Of a stretch of 64,000 nt of DNA, positions 1 through 9,149 are shown in pieces. Within the stretch, counting starts at the first letter, position 1. Every line of letters begins with the position of its first letter. The stretch spans positions 372,001 through 436,000 of the forward strand of contig NZ_CP027774.1 in NCBI RefSeq assembly GCF_003019815.1. The letters run 5' to 3'. This DNA is from Variovorax sp. PMC12 (GTDB taxonomy: Bacteria > Pseudomonadota > Gammaproteobacteria > Burkholderiales > Burkholderiaceae_C). The translations under genes and the position numbers were made by a program. The notes beneath the pieces were generated by a model that was not told the DNA's origin, did not search any database, and saw nothing but the letters and a program-made list of their open reading frames with translations.

Positions 1-306
1 TGCGACCACTATGTGGCCGTGCGCTCGCGCAGCATGGGCAACGAGGCGGGCTCGCCGATGCCTGGGCAGCTCTCGGGCACGGTGATCGAGGACCTGGAGA
101 ACACGCTGCATTTCTGGTTCCAGGGCAAGGACGTGGACTGGGTGCTGATCCGCCCGGACCGCTTCGTCGCCGCCGTGGGCCGCCGGGCCGACGCCGTGGC
201 CGAACTGGGCCGCTTCTGCGAGGCCGTGCTGGGCCCCGACGACACGGCACGGCCGCAGGCCGCAGCCAATCAATCCCTCGCGCAGGCCGAGGCCCTGGCG
301 GCCTGA
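1..306 (+). CDS. FAD-dependent aromatic monooxygenase, C-terminal fragment
   Basis: The reading frame is open from the first base of the window and ends with TGA at 304-306, so only the last ~101 residues are present. The motif DWVLIRPDRFVAAVG resembles the conserved end of MhpA/TfdB-type flavoprotein hydroxylases, whose C-terminal thioredoxin-like domain ends in an 'L-[IV]-RPD-x-[YFV]' segment. Such enzymes hydroxylate phenolic or aromatic substrates using NAD(P)H, FAD and O2. Two aldehyde dehydrogenases follow in the same direction after 63 bp, which fits a ring-oxidation or side-chain catabolic operon. The FAD-binding part lies outside the window, so the substrate cannot be judged. The family call is moderately sure. 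Confidence 0.6.
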   Translation, partial: CDHYVAVRSRSMGNEAGSPMPGQLSGTVIEDLENTLHFWFQGKDVDWVLIRPDRFVAAVGRRADAVAELGRFCEAVLGPDDTARPQAAANQSLAQAEALAA

Positions 307-369
307 AGCCTCGCGCCAACCGCGCCCAACTGCCCGCGCCAACCTGCCCGCGCCGCGGGCCTTCTCACC

Positions 370-1797
370 ATGTACCCAGAACTCTCGCTCTACATCGCCG
401 GCCGCTTCATCGACGCGCAGGGCCGGCGCACTCAGGCCGTGCACGATCCCGCCACGCTGCAGCCGCTGGGTTTGCTGCCGTGGGCCGAGGCCGAAGACGT
501 CGAGGCCGCCGTGCAGGCCGCCCATGCAGCCTTCGCCGGTTGGCGGCGCGTGTCGCCGCTGGAGCGCTCGGACCTGCTGCGCCGCGTGGCCGCGCTGGCG
601 CGCGAGCGCGCGCCGGAGATCGGCCGCGCCATGACGCTGGACAACGGCAAGCCGTTGGCCGACGCCGTGGCCGAGGTGCTGAACGCCGCGGAGCACGTCG
701 ATTGGCATGCGGAGGAGGGCCGCCGCGTCTACGGCCGCGTGGTGCCCGCGCGCCAGCCAGGCGTGCGCCAGCTGGTGGTGCGCGAGCCGGTGGGCGTGTG
801 CGCCGCCTTCAGCCCGTGGAACTTTCCTTTCGGCCAGGCCATGAAGAAGGCCGCCGCCGCCATCGCGGCCGGCTGCCCCATCGTGCTCAAGGGGCCGGAG
901 GAGTCGCCCAGCGCGCTGGTGGCCATGGCACGCCTGTTCCACGATGCGGGCCTGCCGCCGGGCGTGTTCAACCTGCTGTGGGGCGTGCCCGCGGACATCT
1001 CGCGCCAGCTCATCGAGTCGCCGCTGGTGCGCGTGGTCTCCTTCACCGGCTCGGTTCCGGTGGGCCGCCAGCTGGCCGCGCTGGCCGGCCTGCACATGAA
1101 GCGCATGACCATGGAGCTGGGCGGCCATGCGCCCGTGCTGGTGTTCGACGACGCCGACGTCGACGCCGCCGTCGCTTTGCTGGCGCGGCTGAAAACGCGC
1201 AACGCCGGCCAGGTCTGCGTGTCGCCGACGCGCTTCCACGTGCAGTCGGGCATCCATGACCGCTTCGCCGCCGCCTTCGCCGACGCGCTGGCCGCCGTGA
1301 AGGTGGGCCACGGCCTGGAGGATGGCGTGCAGATGGGCCCGCTGATCCATGAGCGCCGTTTCCAGGCCGTGCAGGCGCTGGTGGAGGACGCCCGCGCGAT
1401 GGGCGCCGAATTGCTGACGGGTGGCCGCCGCATCGGGACGCACGGCCACTTCCACGCACCGACGCTGCTTGCCAACGTGCCCCGGCGTGCCCGCGTACTG
1501 CATGAAGAGCCGTTCGGCCCTGTGGCGGCGATGTCGCGCTTCGACACCGTGGACGAGGCGCTGCATCAGGCCAATGCGTTGCCCTTCGGCCTCGCGAGCT
1601 ATGTCTTCACCCGCTCGCTGCAGACCGCGACCCGCGTGGGCGACGGCCTCGAGGCCGGCATGGTGAACATCAACCACTCGGGCATGGCGCATCCGGAGCT
1701 GCCGTTCGGCGGCGTGAAGGACAGCGGCTTCGGCAGCGAAGGCGGCACCGAGTCCTTCGACAGTTTTCTCAGTACCAAGCTCATCACCCAGATCTGA
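370..1797 (+). CDS. NAD(P)-dependent aldehyde dehydrogenase family protein
   Basis: This cytoplasmic enzyme of 475 residues, normal for the ALDH superfamily, oxidises an aldehyde to a carboxylate. The visible core includes the NAD-binding segment SPWNFPFGQ, the general base Glu249 in MELGGHAP, and the catalytic Cys283 in NAGQVCVSP. The cofactor lysine lies in VLKGPEE (Lys174), where most members have KP[SA]E. The C-terminal FGGVKDSGFG element is present. It resembles succinate-semialdehyde dehydrogenases, but the substrate cannot be fixed by sequence reading. It follows a flavin monooxygenase fragment and is 11 bp ahead of a second ALDH, so the two are probably co-transcribed. Confidence 0.88.
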   Translation: MYPELSLYIAGRFIDAQGRRTQAVHDPATLQPLGLLPWAEAEDVEAAVQAAHAAFAGWRRVSPLERSDLLRRVAALARERAPEIGRAMTLDNGKPLADAVAEVLNAAEHVDWHAEEGRRVYGRVVPARQPGVRQLVVREPVGVCAAFSPWNFPFGQAMKKAAAAIAAGCPIVLKGPEESPSALVAMARLFHDAGLPPGVFNLLWGVPADISRQLIESPLVRVVSFTGSVPVGRQLAALAGLHMKRMTMELGGHAPVLVFDDADVDAAVALLARLKTRNAGQVCVSPTRFHVQSGIHDRFAAAFADALAAVKVGHGLEDGVQMGPLIHERRFQAVQALVEDARAMGAELLTGGRRIGTHGHFHAPTLLANVPRRARVLHEEPFGPVAAMSRFDTVDEALHQANALPFGLASYVFTRSLQTATRVGDGLEAGMVNINHSGMAHPELPFGGVKDSGFGSEGGTESFDSFLSTKLITQI

Positions 1798-1808
1798 ATT
1801 CGATCCTC

Positions 1809-3260
1809 ATGCTGAAACTCGACGACCCCTTGCTGCTGCGCGAGCAATGCCTGGTGGCGGGCGAATGGATATCCGCCGACCAGACCATCGCTGTCACCAA
1901 CCCCGCCACCGGTGCGCTGATCGCCCACGTGCCACGGCTGGACGCCGCCGCCGCGCGGCGCGCCATCGGGGCGGCCGAAGCCGCCTGGCCGCAGTGGCGG
2001 CGGCGCACCGCGCACGAACGCTCGGCCATCCTTGCGCGCTGGCATGCGCTCATCCTGCAGCACCAGGAAGACCTGGCCCGCATCATGACGGCCGAGCAGG
2101 GCAAGCCGCTGGCGGAGGCGCGCGGAGAAATCGGCTATGCGGCCTCCTTCATCCAGTGGTTCGGCGAGGAGGCCAAGCGCGTGTATGGCGAGACCATTCC
2201 TTCACCCGTGGCCTCGCAGCGCATCGTGGTCGTGCGCGAGCCGGTGGGTGTGTGCGCGGCCATCACGCCGTGGAACTTCCCCGCGGCCATGATCACGCGC
2301 AAGGCCGGGCCGGCGCTCGCGGCCGGCTGCACGATGGTGGTCAAGCCCGCGAGCCAGACGCCGCTCACGGCGCTGGCGCTGGCGGTGCTGGCCGAGCGCG
2401 CCGGCGTGCCCGCGGGCGTGCTGTCGGTGCTGACCGGATCCGCCGGCGACATCGGCACCGAACTGGCCACCAACCCCGTGGTGCGCAAGCTCAGCTTCAC
2501 CGGCTCCACCGAAGTGGGCCGGCTGCTGATGCAGCAGACGGCGGCCACGGTCAAGAAGGTGTCGATGGAACTGGGCGGCAATGCGCCCTTCATCGTCTTC
2601 GAGGACGCGGACCTGGACGCGGCGGTCGAAGGCGCGCTGGTGGCCAAGTTCCGCAACGCGGGGCAGACCTGCGTGTGCGCCAACAGGCTGTACGTGCACG
2701 AGCGCGTCTACGATGCCTTCGCGCAGAAGCTGGCCGAGGCACTGCGCGCGCTCAAGGTGGGGCCCGGCGACGAAGAGGGCGTGCGCATCGGCCCGCTGAT
2801 CGACGAGGCCGCCGTGCGCAAGGTGGAGGAGCAGCTGGCCGATGCGGTGGCAAAGGGCGCACAGGTGCTCAGCGGCGGGCACCGCCATCCGCTGGGCGGC
2901 AGCTTCTTCGAGCCCACCGTGCTGACCGGCGTGACGCAGGCGATGACGGTGGCGCGCGAGGAAACCTTCGGCCCGCTTGCGCCGCTCTTCCGCTTCCGCG
3001 ACGAAGCCGAGGTCGTGCGCATGGCCAACGACACCGAGTTCGGCCTCGCGAGCTACTTCTATGCCCGCGACCTGGGCCGCGTGTGGCGCGTGGCCGAGCA
3101 GCTGGAGTACGGCATGGTCGGCGTCAACACCGGTCTCATCAGCAACGAGGTCGCGCCCTTCGGTGGCGTCAAGCAGTCGGGCCTGGGCCGCGAGGGCTCG
3201 CGCCACGGCATCGAGGACTACCTGGTCGTCAAGTACATCAACATGGCCGGCATCGCCTGA
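1809..3260 (+). CDS. NAD-dependent succinate-semialdehyde dehydrogenase-like ALDH
   Basis: This is a 483-residue aldehyde dehydrogenase of GabD type. It has the TPWNFPAAMITRK cofactor segment, KPASQTPL, the general base Glu254 in MELGGNAPF, and the catalytic Cys288 followed by a second cysteine (QTCVCANR). The CVCANR pattern is the usual one in succinate- and glutarate-semialdehyde dehydrogenases, where the second cysteine can form a redox-sensitive disulfide. It sits 11 bp after the preceding ALDH in the same operon. Semialdehyde oxidation at the end of a catabolic route is a reasonable role; the exact substrate is an inference. Confidence 0.88.
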   Translation: MLKLDDPLLLREQCLVAGEWISADQTIAVTNPATGALIAHVPRLDAAAARRAIGAAEAAWPQWRRRTAHERSAILARWHALILQHQEDLARIMTAEQGKPLAEARGEIGYAASFIQWFGEEAKRVYGETIPSPVASQRIVVVREPVGVCAAITPWNFPAAMITRKAGPALAAGCTMVVKPASQTPLTALALAVLAERAGVPAGVLSVLTGSAGDIGTELATNPVVRKLSFTGSTEVGRLLMQQTAATVKKVSMELGGNAPFIVFEDADLDAAVEGALVAKFRNAGQTCVCANRLYVHERVYDAFAQKLAEALRALKVGPGDEEGVRIGPLIDEAAVRKVEEQLADAVAKGAQVLSGGHRHPLGGSFFEPTVLTGVTQAMTVAREETFGPLAPLFRFRDEAEVVRMANDTEFGLASYFYARDLGRVWRVAEQLEYGMVGVNTGLISNEVAPFGGVKQSGLGREGSRHGIEDYLVVKYINMAGIA

Positions 3261-3340
3261 CGGCCGGCTCAAGCGCATTCGCTTTTCCCGCGCGGCACCG
3301 CCGTGCCGCATCTTCTTTCCATCGTTCCCTGGAGTCTTCA

Positions 3341-3931
3341 ATGAGCAATCCCCGCCAATCCGCCCATCCCATCGACCCGCTGTTCACCAACCGGTGGTCG
3401 CCGCGCGCCTTCGCCGAAGAGAGCATCGCCGAGCCGGCGCTCATGAGCCTGCTCGAAGCGGCCCGCTGGGCGCCCTCGGCGTACAACGTGCAGCCCTGGC
3501 GCTTCATCTACGCACGACGCGACACACCCGCCTGGCAACCCATCTTCGACAGCCTCGTCGAGTTCAACCAGATGTGGACGAAGCGAGCCGCCGCGCTGGT
3601 GGTGGTGGTCTCGCAGCGCGAGGCCCTGTTCCCGGGCCGCACCGAGGCGGCTCCCAACCAGTGGCATTCCTTCGATGCCGGCGCCGCCTGGGCCAGCCTC
3701 GCGTTCCAGGCCACGCTGTCGGGCTGGTCGGCGCATGCGATGGCCGGCTTCGACGCCGAGAAGCTGCGCGAGGCCATCCAGCTGCCGCAGGGCTATGCGA
3801 TCGAGACGGTCGTGGCTGTCGGCAGGAAGGGCGATCCGGCCGTGCTGCCCGATGGCGTGCGCAAGCTTGAGACGCCCAACGATCGACGGGCGCTCGCCGA
3901 GACGGCCGCCGAGGGTGTGTTCCGCCAGTAG
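3341..3931 (+). CDS. Nitroreductase family protein
   Basis: This protein of 196 residues belongs to the FMN-dependent nitroreductase/oxidoreductase fold. The family signature is the N-terminal RWSPRAF segment followed by EAARWAPSAYNVQPWRF, whose Arg, Ser and Asn/Gln-Pro-Trp residues bind FMN phosphate and ring. Members reduce nitro, quinone or enone groups with NAD(P)H, or serve as flavin reductases. The ATG is preceded by GGAG nine bases upstream. It follows the two ALDHs by 80 bp and converges, with a 26 bp gap, on the YCF48-like gene. The natural substrate is unknown. Confidence 0.85.
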   Translation: MSNPRQSAHPIDPLFTNRWSPRAFAEESIAEPALMSLLEAARWAPSAYNVQPWRFIYARRDTPAWQPIFDSLVEFNQMWTKRAAALVVVVSQREALFPGRTEAAPNQWHSFDAGAAWASLAFQATLSGWSAHAMAGFDAEKLREAIQLPQGYAIETVVAVGRKGDPAVLPDGVRKLETPNDRRALAETAAEGVFRQ

Positions 3932-3957
3932 CCCGCGTCCTCCCGGGTCCGGGGCGT

Positions 3958-4986
3958 TCAGCGCGCCGACGGATCCTTGGCGCCGGCGGCTGCCACCACG
4001 CCCTGGCGCGAATACATCGCCGCGCGGCCCTTACCGTCCAGCACCACGCTGGTCAGGGGCAGGCGGTCTTCGCGCGTGCTGGCGGTGAAGTTCGCGCCGC
4101 CGTCCTCGCTGTCCAGCACCAGTCCGTCGAGCCCGACACCGACGATCTTCGAGCCGGCGCCGGCGAGCGCGGTGATGGACGACTCCGTGTGCGTATCCAC
4201 GCGCTGCCAACTGCCGCCGTCGTCGAGGCTGCGGTACATCGAGCCGCGAAGCCCGGCCACCAGCAAGGTGCCGCCGGGGCCCGCGATGCCGCTCCAGAAA
4301 GAGCCCGCATAGCCGGTCGGCATGTAGCTCCAGCTGCGGCCCTTGTCGCCCGAGCGCAGCACCATGCCGCGCTCCCCCGGCGCGAACAGCCGGCCGCGCG
4401 CGTCGGCGAACAGCCCGAACAGGTTGAGGTCGGCGCGCTTGCCGCCCGGCGGCGGCGCCAGTTCGACGGGCTCCCAGTGGGCGCCGCCGTCCTCGGTGCG
4501 CAACACCAGCGACCACAGGCCCGCGGCCACGCCTTGCCTGTCGTCGAAGAAGTGCACGGCGAAGAGCGGCCTGTCCTGCGCCGCGTCGCTGCGCTGCACC
4601 TGCCAGGTCTCGCCGCCGTCGGTGGTGTGCAGGATCACGCCCCAGTGGCCCGCGGCCCAGCCGCGCCGGGCATCAATGAAGGAGACCGAGGTCAGCGCCA
4701 CGTCCACCGGCACCTGGCGTGCCTGGCGGTGGCTGCGGCCGCCGTCGTCCGACAGCAGCACCACGCCGTGATCGCCCACCGCGACGATGCGCTCGCCCGC
4801 GAGGGTACTGGCAAGCATCGTGGCATGGGCGGCATGCGCGGCGCGCAGCGCGGGAACCAGCACGGGTGCGCCATCGTTGGCGGCGGTGGCTTCCTTTGCC
4901 TGAGGTGCCTGCGCCGCGCAGGCCAGCGGGAGGGCAACGAGGGCGCTGGCCAGGACCGCGCGCGCGAGGAGAAAAGTCGGTTTCAT
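3958..4986 (-). CDS. YCF48/BNR-like beta-propeller protein, exported
   Basis: The product has 342 residues with an N-terminal signal peptide (MKPTFLLARAVLASALVALP, then an Ala-rich cleavage region), so it should be periplasmic. The mature part is built of repeated propeller blades marked by DDGG, TDGGETW, EDGGAHW, GDKGRSWSY and DDGGSWQR, the Asp-box pattern of YCF48/HCF136 proteins. HCF136 helps photosystem II assembly in plants, but bacterial relatives are repeatedly found beside RND/MMPL transporters and DUF1302/DUF1329 genes. Here it is the last gene of that operon, starting 20 bp after the transporter. A scaffold or assembly factor for the envelope complex is inferred. Confidence 0.82.
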   Translation of the reverse strand: MKPTFLLARAVLASALVALPLACAAQAPQAKEATAANDGAPVLVPALRAAHAAHATMLASTLAGERIVAVGDHGVVLLSDDGGRSHRQARQVPVDVALTSVSFIDARRGWAAGHWGVILHTTDGGETWQVQRSDAAQDRPLFAVHFFDDRQGVAAGLWSLVLRTEDGGAHWEPVELAPPPGGKRADLNLFGLFADARGRLFAPGERGMVLRSGDKGRSWSYMPTGYAGSFWSGIAGPGGTLLVAGLRGSMYRSLDDGGSWQRVDTHTESSITALAGAGSKIVGVGLDGLVLDSEDGGANFTASTREDRLPLTSVVLDGKGRAAMYSRQGVVAAAGAKDPSAR

Positions 4987-5006
4987 CTTCGATCGTGGGA
5001 TGGGGT

Positions 5007-7403
5007 TCAGTGGTGCTGCAGCCCGGTCGCCCGCACCAGTTTGCGGCGCGGGAAGAGCCTTTCGAGCCATACCGCCAGGGCGGGCAGGGCGGTCATCGCC
5101 ATCACCATGTTCACCATGAACATGAAGGCCAGCAGCTTGCCCATGTCGGCCTGGAACTTCAGCTGCGAGAAGGACCAGGTCGCCACGCCCACGGCCAGCG
5201 TGATGGCGGTGAAGATGGTGGCCGTGCCCACTTCCAGGATGGCGTGCTCGATGGCCTTGACGATGGACTGGCCCGCGGCCATGTGCATCAGCAGGCGGTT
5301 GTAGATGTAGAAGGCGTAGTCCACGCCGATGCCCACCGCCAGCACCATCACCGGCAGGGTCGCCACCGTGAGGCCGATCTGCAGCTCCTTCATGAACCAG
5401 TAGCCGATGAAGGTGCCCACCGTGAGCGGCAGGCAGCAGGCCGCCACGGCGCGCAGGTCGCGGTAGACCAGGAAGACCAGCACCACGATCGCCGCGTACA
5501 CGTACAGCATCATGGGCAGCTCGCTCTTCTCGACCTCGTCGTCGATGGCCGCCAGCACGCCCGCGTTGCCCGCGGCCAGGCGGATGTTCACGCCGGGCAT
5601 GGGATGGCCGTCGCGGAAGGCTTTCACCGCATCGATCACGCGCTGGATGGTGGTGGCCTTGTGATCTGTCAGGAAAAGGTTCACCGCCGTCATGCTGCAG
5701 TCCTTGCGCATGGTGCCGCGGATGCGGGCGATCTCGGTGGACAGGGCGGCGTAGTTGGCCGCATCGATGGGCACCACGGACATCTTGGGGTTGCCTTCGT
5801 TGTAGCCCTCGTTGTAGAGCCGCAGCTGCCCGGCGTACGACGAGATCGAGAGCACCCCCTCGACCGGCTGCATCGCCCAGACGAAACGGTCCTGGTAGAG
5901 CCCGATGTTCACGTTCGCGCAGCTCTCGGGCGGCGCCTCGAAGACCACGGTCAACCAGTCCAGGCCCGTGTCGAAATTGCGTGCGATGGACGCGGCGTCG
6001 CGGTTGAAGCGGGCGTCCTCGCGCAGCTCCGGCGCGCCGGGCTGCAAGGTGCCGACCACGCGGTCGCGGCTTTGCCACACGGCGGCGCCGAACACCACCG
6101 CGGTGACCAGCAGCATTGCGGCCGCCGGGCGCGGCTGGGCAAGCCGGGCCAGCACGCGCAGCCAGCCCGAGCGGCGCTCGCGCTGCAGCAGGGCCCGGTC
6201 GGCGAAGTCGCGGCTCACCTCGAAGAAGGAGGCCGCCACTGGCAGCATGACGAGGTTGGTCACGATCTTGTAGGCCACGCCCAGGGAGGCCGCGATGGCG
6301 AGCTCGCGCACCATCGGGATCGGGATCATCAGCAGCGTGACGAAGGAGACGAGGGCCGTCACCAGCGCCAGCGTGCCGGGGATCAGCAGGCCGCCGAAGC
6401 TGTCGCGGCAGGCCTCGTAGGTCGTGTGGCCCTGAGAGATGCGCCGCACGATGTAGTTGATCTGCTGCACGCCGTGCGACACGCCGATCGCGAACACGAG
6501 GAAAGGCACCAGCACCGCCAGCGGATCGAGCCCGAAGCCCAGCAGCCGCAGCGTGCCGAACTGCCACACCAGCGAGGCGAGCGAGCAGGCGATGGGCAGC
6601 AGCGTGAAGCGCACCGAGCGGCAGTACCAGTACACCGCGCCGGCGGTGAGCAGCAGCGCGACCAGGCAGAACTTGACCACCGACTGCGCGCCATCGGCGA
6701 TGTCGCCGATCTGCTTGGCGAAGCCGATGATCTGGACCTCGAAGTCGCCGTCCTCGAACCGCGCGCGGATCTTCTCTTCGAGCAGGTGGTTGTAGGCCAC
6801 GTAGTCCAGCTTGCGTCCCTGTGCGTCGTACTCGGCCAGCTCGGCCGTGACCATGGCGCTGGTCTGGTCGCGCGACACCAGGGTGCCGATGAAGCCGCCC
6901 TGCGCCGCCGCGCGCCGGATGCCGGCGATGGTCTCGGGCGTGAGCCGATCCGGCGTGATGGTCGCGTCGATCAGCGGGTCGGCGCGAAACCCTTCCTCGG
7001 TGATCTCGTTGACGAAGCTGTTGGGTGTCCACATCGACTGCACGCCCAGCCGCTCGATACCCGGCAGGTAGGTGACGGCCTGCGTCACCTCGTACAGGCG
7101 CTTGAGGGCCGGCGCGGTCCAGATGGTGCCGTGGCGGGCCCTGACCACGACGTTGAGCCGGTTGGCCCCCAGCACGTCCTCGCGGTAGGTCTGGAAGGTC
7201 CGGATGTACTCGTGGCCCGAGGGCATCTGCTTGTCGAAGCCGGCGTCCATGCGCAGCTGCGCGGCGAACCACGCCATGGCCAGCGTGAAAAGGACCAGCG
7301 CGACGAGGATGCCTCGGCGATGGGAGAAGCAGAACGCTTCCAGGCGCTGCACGTTGCGCTGCAGCGTGGAAGCGGGGGCGAGGGAGTGGTCGGGATCGGA
7401 CAC
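5007..7403 (-). CDS. RND superfamily (MMPL-type) transporter
   Basis: This inner-membrane transporter of 798 residues has the two-fold repeat of the MMPL/HpnN branch of the RND superfamily: a first helix (~residues 33-52), a large periplasmic loop, a bundle of helices (~220-410), then a second helix, loop and bundle. The segments VFAIGVSHGVQQ and VGIGVDYAFYIYNR correspond to the proton-relay helix TM4 and its repeat (G-x-x-x-D type). No adaptor gene of the classic tripartite type is present. The partners are an outer-membrane DUF1302 protein, a periplasmic DUF1329 protein and a YCF48 propeller. Movement of a hydrophobic or lipid-like compound is inferred from the family (HpnN moves hopanoids; MmpL moves lipids). 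Confidence 0.88.
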   Translation of the reverse strand: MSDPDHSLAPASTLQRNVQRLEAFCFSHRRGILVALVLFTLAMAWFAAQLRMDAGFDKQMPSGHEYIRTFQTYREDVLGANRLNVVVRARHGTIWTAPALKRLYEVTQAVTYLPGIERLGVQSMWTPNSFVNEITEEGFRADPLIDATITPDRLTPETIAGIRRAAAQGGFIGTLVSRDQTSAMVTAELAEYDAQGRKLDYVAYNHLLEEKIRARFEDGDFEVQIIGFAKQIGDIADGAQSVVKFCLVALLLTAGAVYWYCRSVRFTLLPIACSLASLVWQFGTLRLLGFGLDPLAVLVPFLVFAIGVSHGVQQINYIVRRISQGHTTYEACRDSFGGLLIPGTLALVTALVSFVTLLMIPIPMVRELAIAASLGVAYKIVTNLVMLPVAASFFEVSRDFADRALLQRERRSGWLRVLARLAQPRPAAAMLLVTAVVFGAAVWQSRDRVVGTLQPGAPELREDARFNRDAASIARNFDTGLDWLTVVFEAPPESCANVNIGLYQDRFVWAMQPVEGVLSISSYAGQLRLYNEGYNEGNPKMSVVPIDAANYAALSTEIARIRGTMRKDCSMTAVNLFLTDHKATTIQRVIDAVKAFRDGHPMPGVNIRLAAGNAGVLAAIDDEVEKSELPMMLYVYAAIVVLVFLVYRDLRAVAACCLPLTVGTFIGYWFMKELQIGLTVATLPVMVLAVGIGVDYAFYIYNRLLMHMAAGQSIVKAIEHAILEVGTATIFTAITLAVGVATWSFSQLKFQADMGKLLAFMFMVNMVMAMTALPALAVWLERLFPRRKLVRATGLQHH

Positions 7404-7431
7404 GGAGTGCTTTCAGCAGGCGCGCGCGGGG

Positions 7432-9096
7432 TCAGAAGTTGCGCGACAGGGTCAGGCCCACGAAGTTGCGGTCGCGGTAAGGCTGGTCGAACACGCGCCT
7501 GCCGCCGAAGAAGGCTGCGTAGTTGATCGAGGCCTGCCACTTCGCCGGGTTCTGCACGAAGGTCACGACGAGGTTGACCGACTTGGCTCCCTCCATCAAC
7601 TGGCCCGCGCCGTTGGGCGTGCGGCCCTTCACGGCCTGGAAGTAGTACACCTCGGGGATCACCTGCCAGCCCGGGATCAGCGTGCCGTCGTAGACCCAGC
7701 TGAAGTCCAGGTTGTAGCCCCACGCCGTCTTGGACCCCACAGGCTGCGGTGTGCCCGCGGCGCTGAACTCCTGGCCCCAGCCCCACGCACCCGCGGCGAT
7801 CGGATCGGACCCGTAGTACGGCTTGAGGTTGGGATAGCGCACCACCACGGTTTCGGCCATCAGCGTCGCGGTGTCAGCGCCCAGGAAGCGCAGCACGCCG
7901 CCCGCGTTGTTCGGCGTGAGGCTGAGCATGCCGGTCAGGTGCCACTGCAGCTTCTTCTCGTCGACCCAGCAGTTGCCGTGGTTGAACGAGCAGCCGCTCG
8001 CCGCCGGGTTCAGCGCCACGGCGTCGCGCGGACGGTACGACAGCTCGGTGCCCACCGACCAGTCGCCCACCGGCATGTTGGCGCTCAGGCCGTAGAGGCG
8101 CCGGTTCTCCGGGTAGGCCCAGCCCGGGCGGCCGGTGCCGCCCGCGTTGGTGCTGAAGTTCAGCGACTTGTCGTTGTAGTTCATCACGTAGGCGCCCAAG
8201 TTCAGCTGCGTGCCCTCGGGCTGCCATTTCAGCGCGGTGCCCCACTGCCCGCCGTTCTTCGGCTTCGTCTGGATCAGCCCGTAGGCGTCGTGGCCCTTGC
8301 CCATGCCGTTGGCCACCGACCAGTAGGAGCCGGTGGGCGGCATGTAGTTGCCGTTCCACCGCGACTGCACGTAGGCCTCGAAGTTGAGGCCATGGCCCAG
8401 GCCCGTGGCAAAGCTGGCGATGGGCGCGGGCAGCACCGCCTCCTTCAGCTGCGTGCCCGGTTGCGACAGCCGCATGATGTCCAGTGCGTTGGTTGCGTTG
8501 ATGCCGCCGGGCAGGAAGAGGCTTTCTCCCCAGCTGATCACCTGGTTGCCCACGCGCACGCGGGCCGTCTCGCCGCCGAGCTGGAAGGTCTTGCTCACCC
8601 AGAAGTCCAGCAGCCGGGCCTTGAAGCGCAGGTCGCTGCGCGCGTCGCTGGCCAGGCCGCCGGGCAGGTACTGCGGCGCGGCGGCGCTGGTGTAGCCGGT
8701 GGTCTGGGTGGCCGTAAGGTCGCGAACCCAGTTCACCCGCCCGAGGAAGGTGATGTCGTCGGGCATCTTCAGGAGCAGCTCGTGGCTGCCCTTGACGTAG
8801 GTGGTGAAGGCATCGCCCTTGCGGTAGTTCAGGTTGCCCTGGTCGCCCAGCGAAGAAGTCGGCGCCAGGCAGCCGGCGGGTGCGCCGACGCCCACCGCGC
8901 CCTGGATGACGAGCGTGCAGGAGGGGTCCTTGGCGCGGATGCCGGTGCCGATGGTGATGGTGGAGTCGAAGCTCCCTCGCACGTTGTCGGTCTCGAAGGT
9001 GAAGGCATGGGCGGCCCCCGTCGCGGCGAGCAGGCAGGCGGCGGGCACGGCGCCCAGCCGGGCGAAGGTGCTGGCGTGGCGGGCGGTGAAGTTCAT
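7432..9096 (-). CDS. DUF1302 family outer-membrane beta-barrel protein
   Basis: The product has 554 residues with a signal peptide ending near AAHA. The mature N-terminus FTFETDNVRGSFDSTITIG is typical of DUF1302 (PF06980). Alternating hydrophobic/polar strands rich in aromatic residues run throughout, and the last residues GLTLSRNF end in Phe, the classic BAM-recognised C-terminal signal of outer-membrane barrels. AGGAG precedes the ATG. The gene lies between DUF1329 (53 bp upstream) and the RND transporter (28 bp downstream). DUF1302 and DUF1329 genes are nearly always paired, but their biochemical role is not established. Here the protein is likely the outer-membrane component. Confidence 0.88.
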   Translation of the reverse strand: MNFTARHASTFARLGAVPAACLLAATGAAHAFTFETDNVRGSFDSTITIGTGIRAKDPSCTLVIQGAVGVGAPAGCLAPTSSLGDQGNLNYRKGDAFTTYVKGSHELLLKMPDDITFLGRVNWVRDLTATQTTGYTSAAAPQYLPGGLASDARSDLRFKARLLDFWVSKTFQLGGETARVRVGNQVISWGESLFLPGGINATNALDIMRLSQPGTQLKEAVLPAPIASFATGLGHGLNFEAYVQSRWNGNYMPPTGSYWSVANGMGKGHDAYGLIQTKPKNGGQWGTALKWQPEGTQLNLGAYVMNYNDKSLNFSTNAGGTGRPGWAYPENRRLYGLSANMPVGDWSVGTELSYRPRDAVALNPAASGCSFNHGNCWVDEKKLQWHLTGMLSLTPNNAGGVLRFLGADTATLMAETVVVRYPNLKPYYGSDPIAAGAWGWGQEFSAAGTPQPVGSKTAWGYNLDFSWVYDGTLIPGWQVIPEVYYFQAVKGRTPNGAGQLMEGAKSVNLVVTFVQNPAKWQASINYAAFFGGRRVFDQPYRDRNFVGLTLSRNF

Positions 9097-9149
9097 CGGG
9101 TCTTCTCCTCGGGGCTTGTTGTCGTGGTTCGAAGTTCGAAGCGCGGCGC

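Noticed and set aside
3958..7272. An 1104-residue open frame on the minus strand covering both the YCF48 gene and part of the RND gene.
   Set aside because: Only its last 342 codons, from the ATG at 4986, have protein character. The rest is an arginine/glycine/alanine-rich shadow of the RND gene in another frame, common in GC-rich DNA.
4719..7526. A 935-residue plus-strand open frame opposite the RND transporter.
   Set aside because: Composition is typical of the reverse complement of a GC-rich gene and no family motif is present.
9127..9140. Tandem GTTCGAA-GTTCGAA in the gap between DUF1329 and DUF1302 genes, which resembles a tRNA T-loop sequence.
   Set aside because: There is no acceptor, D or anticodon stem around it. 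It is a short chance repeat, perhaps a weak regulatory site.
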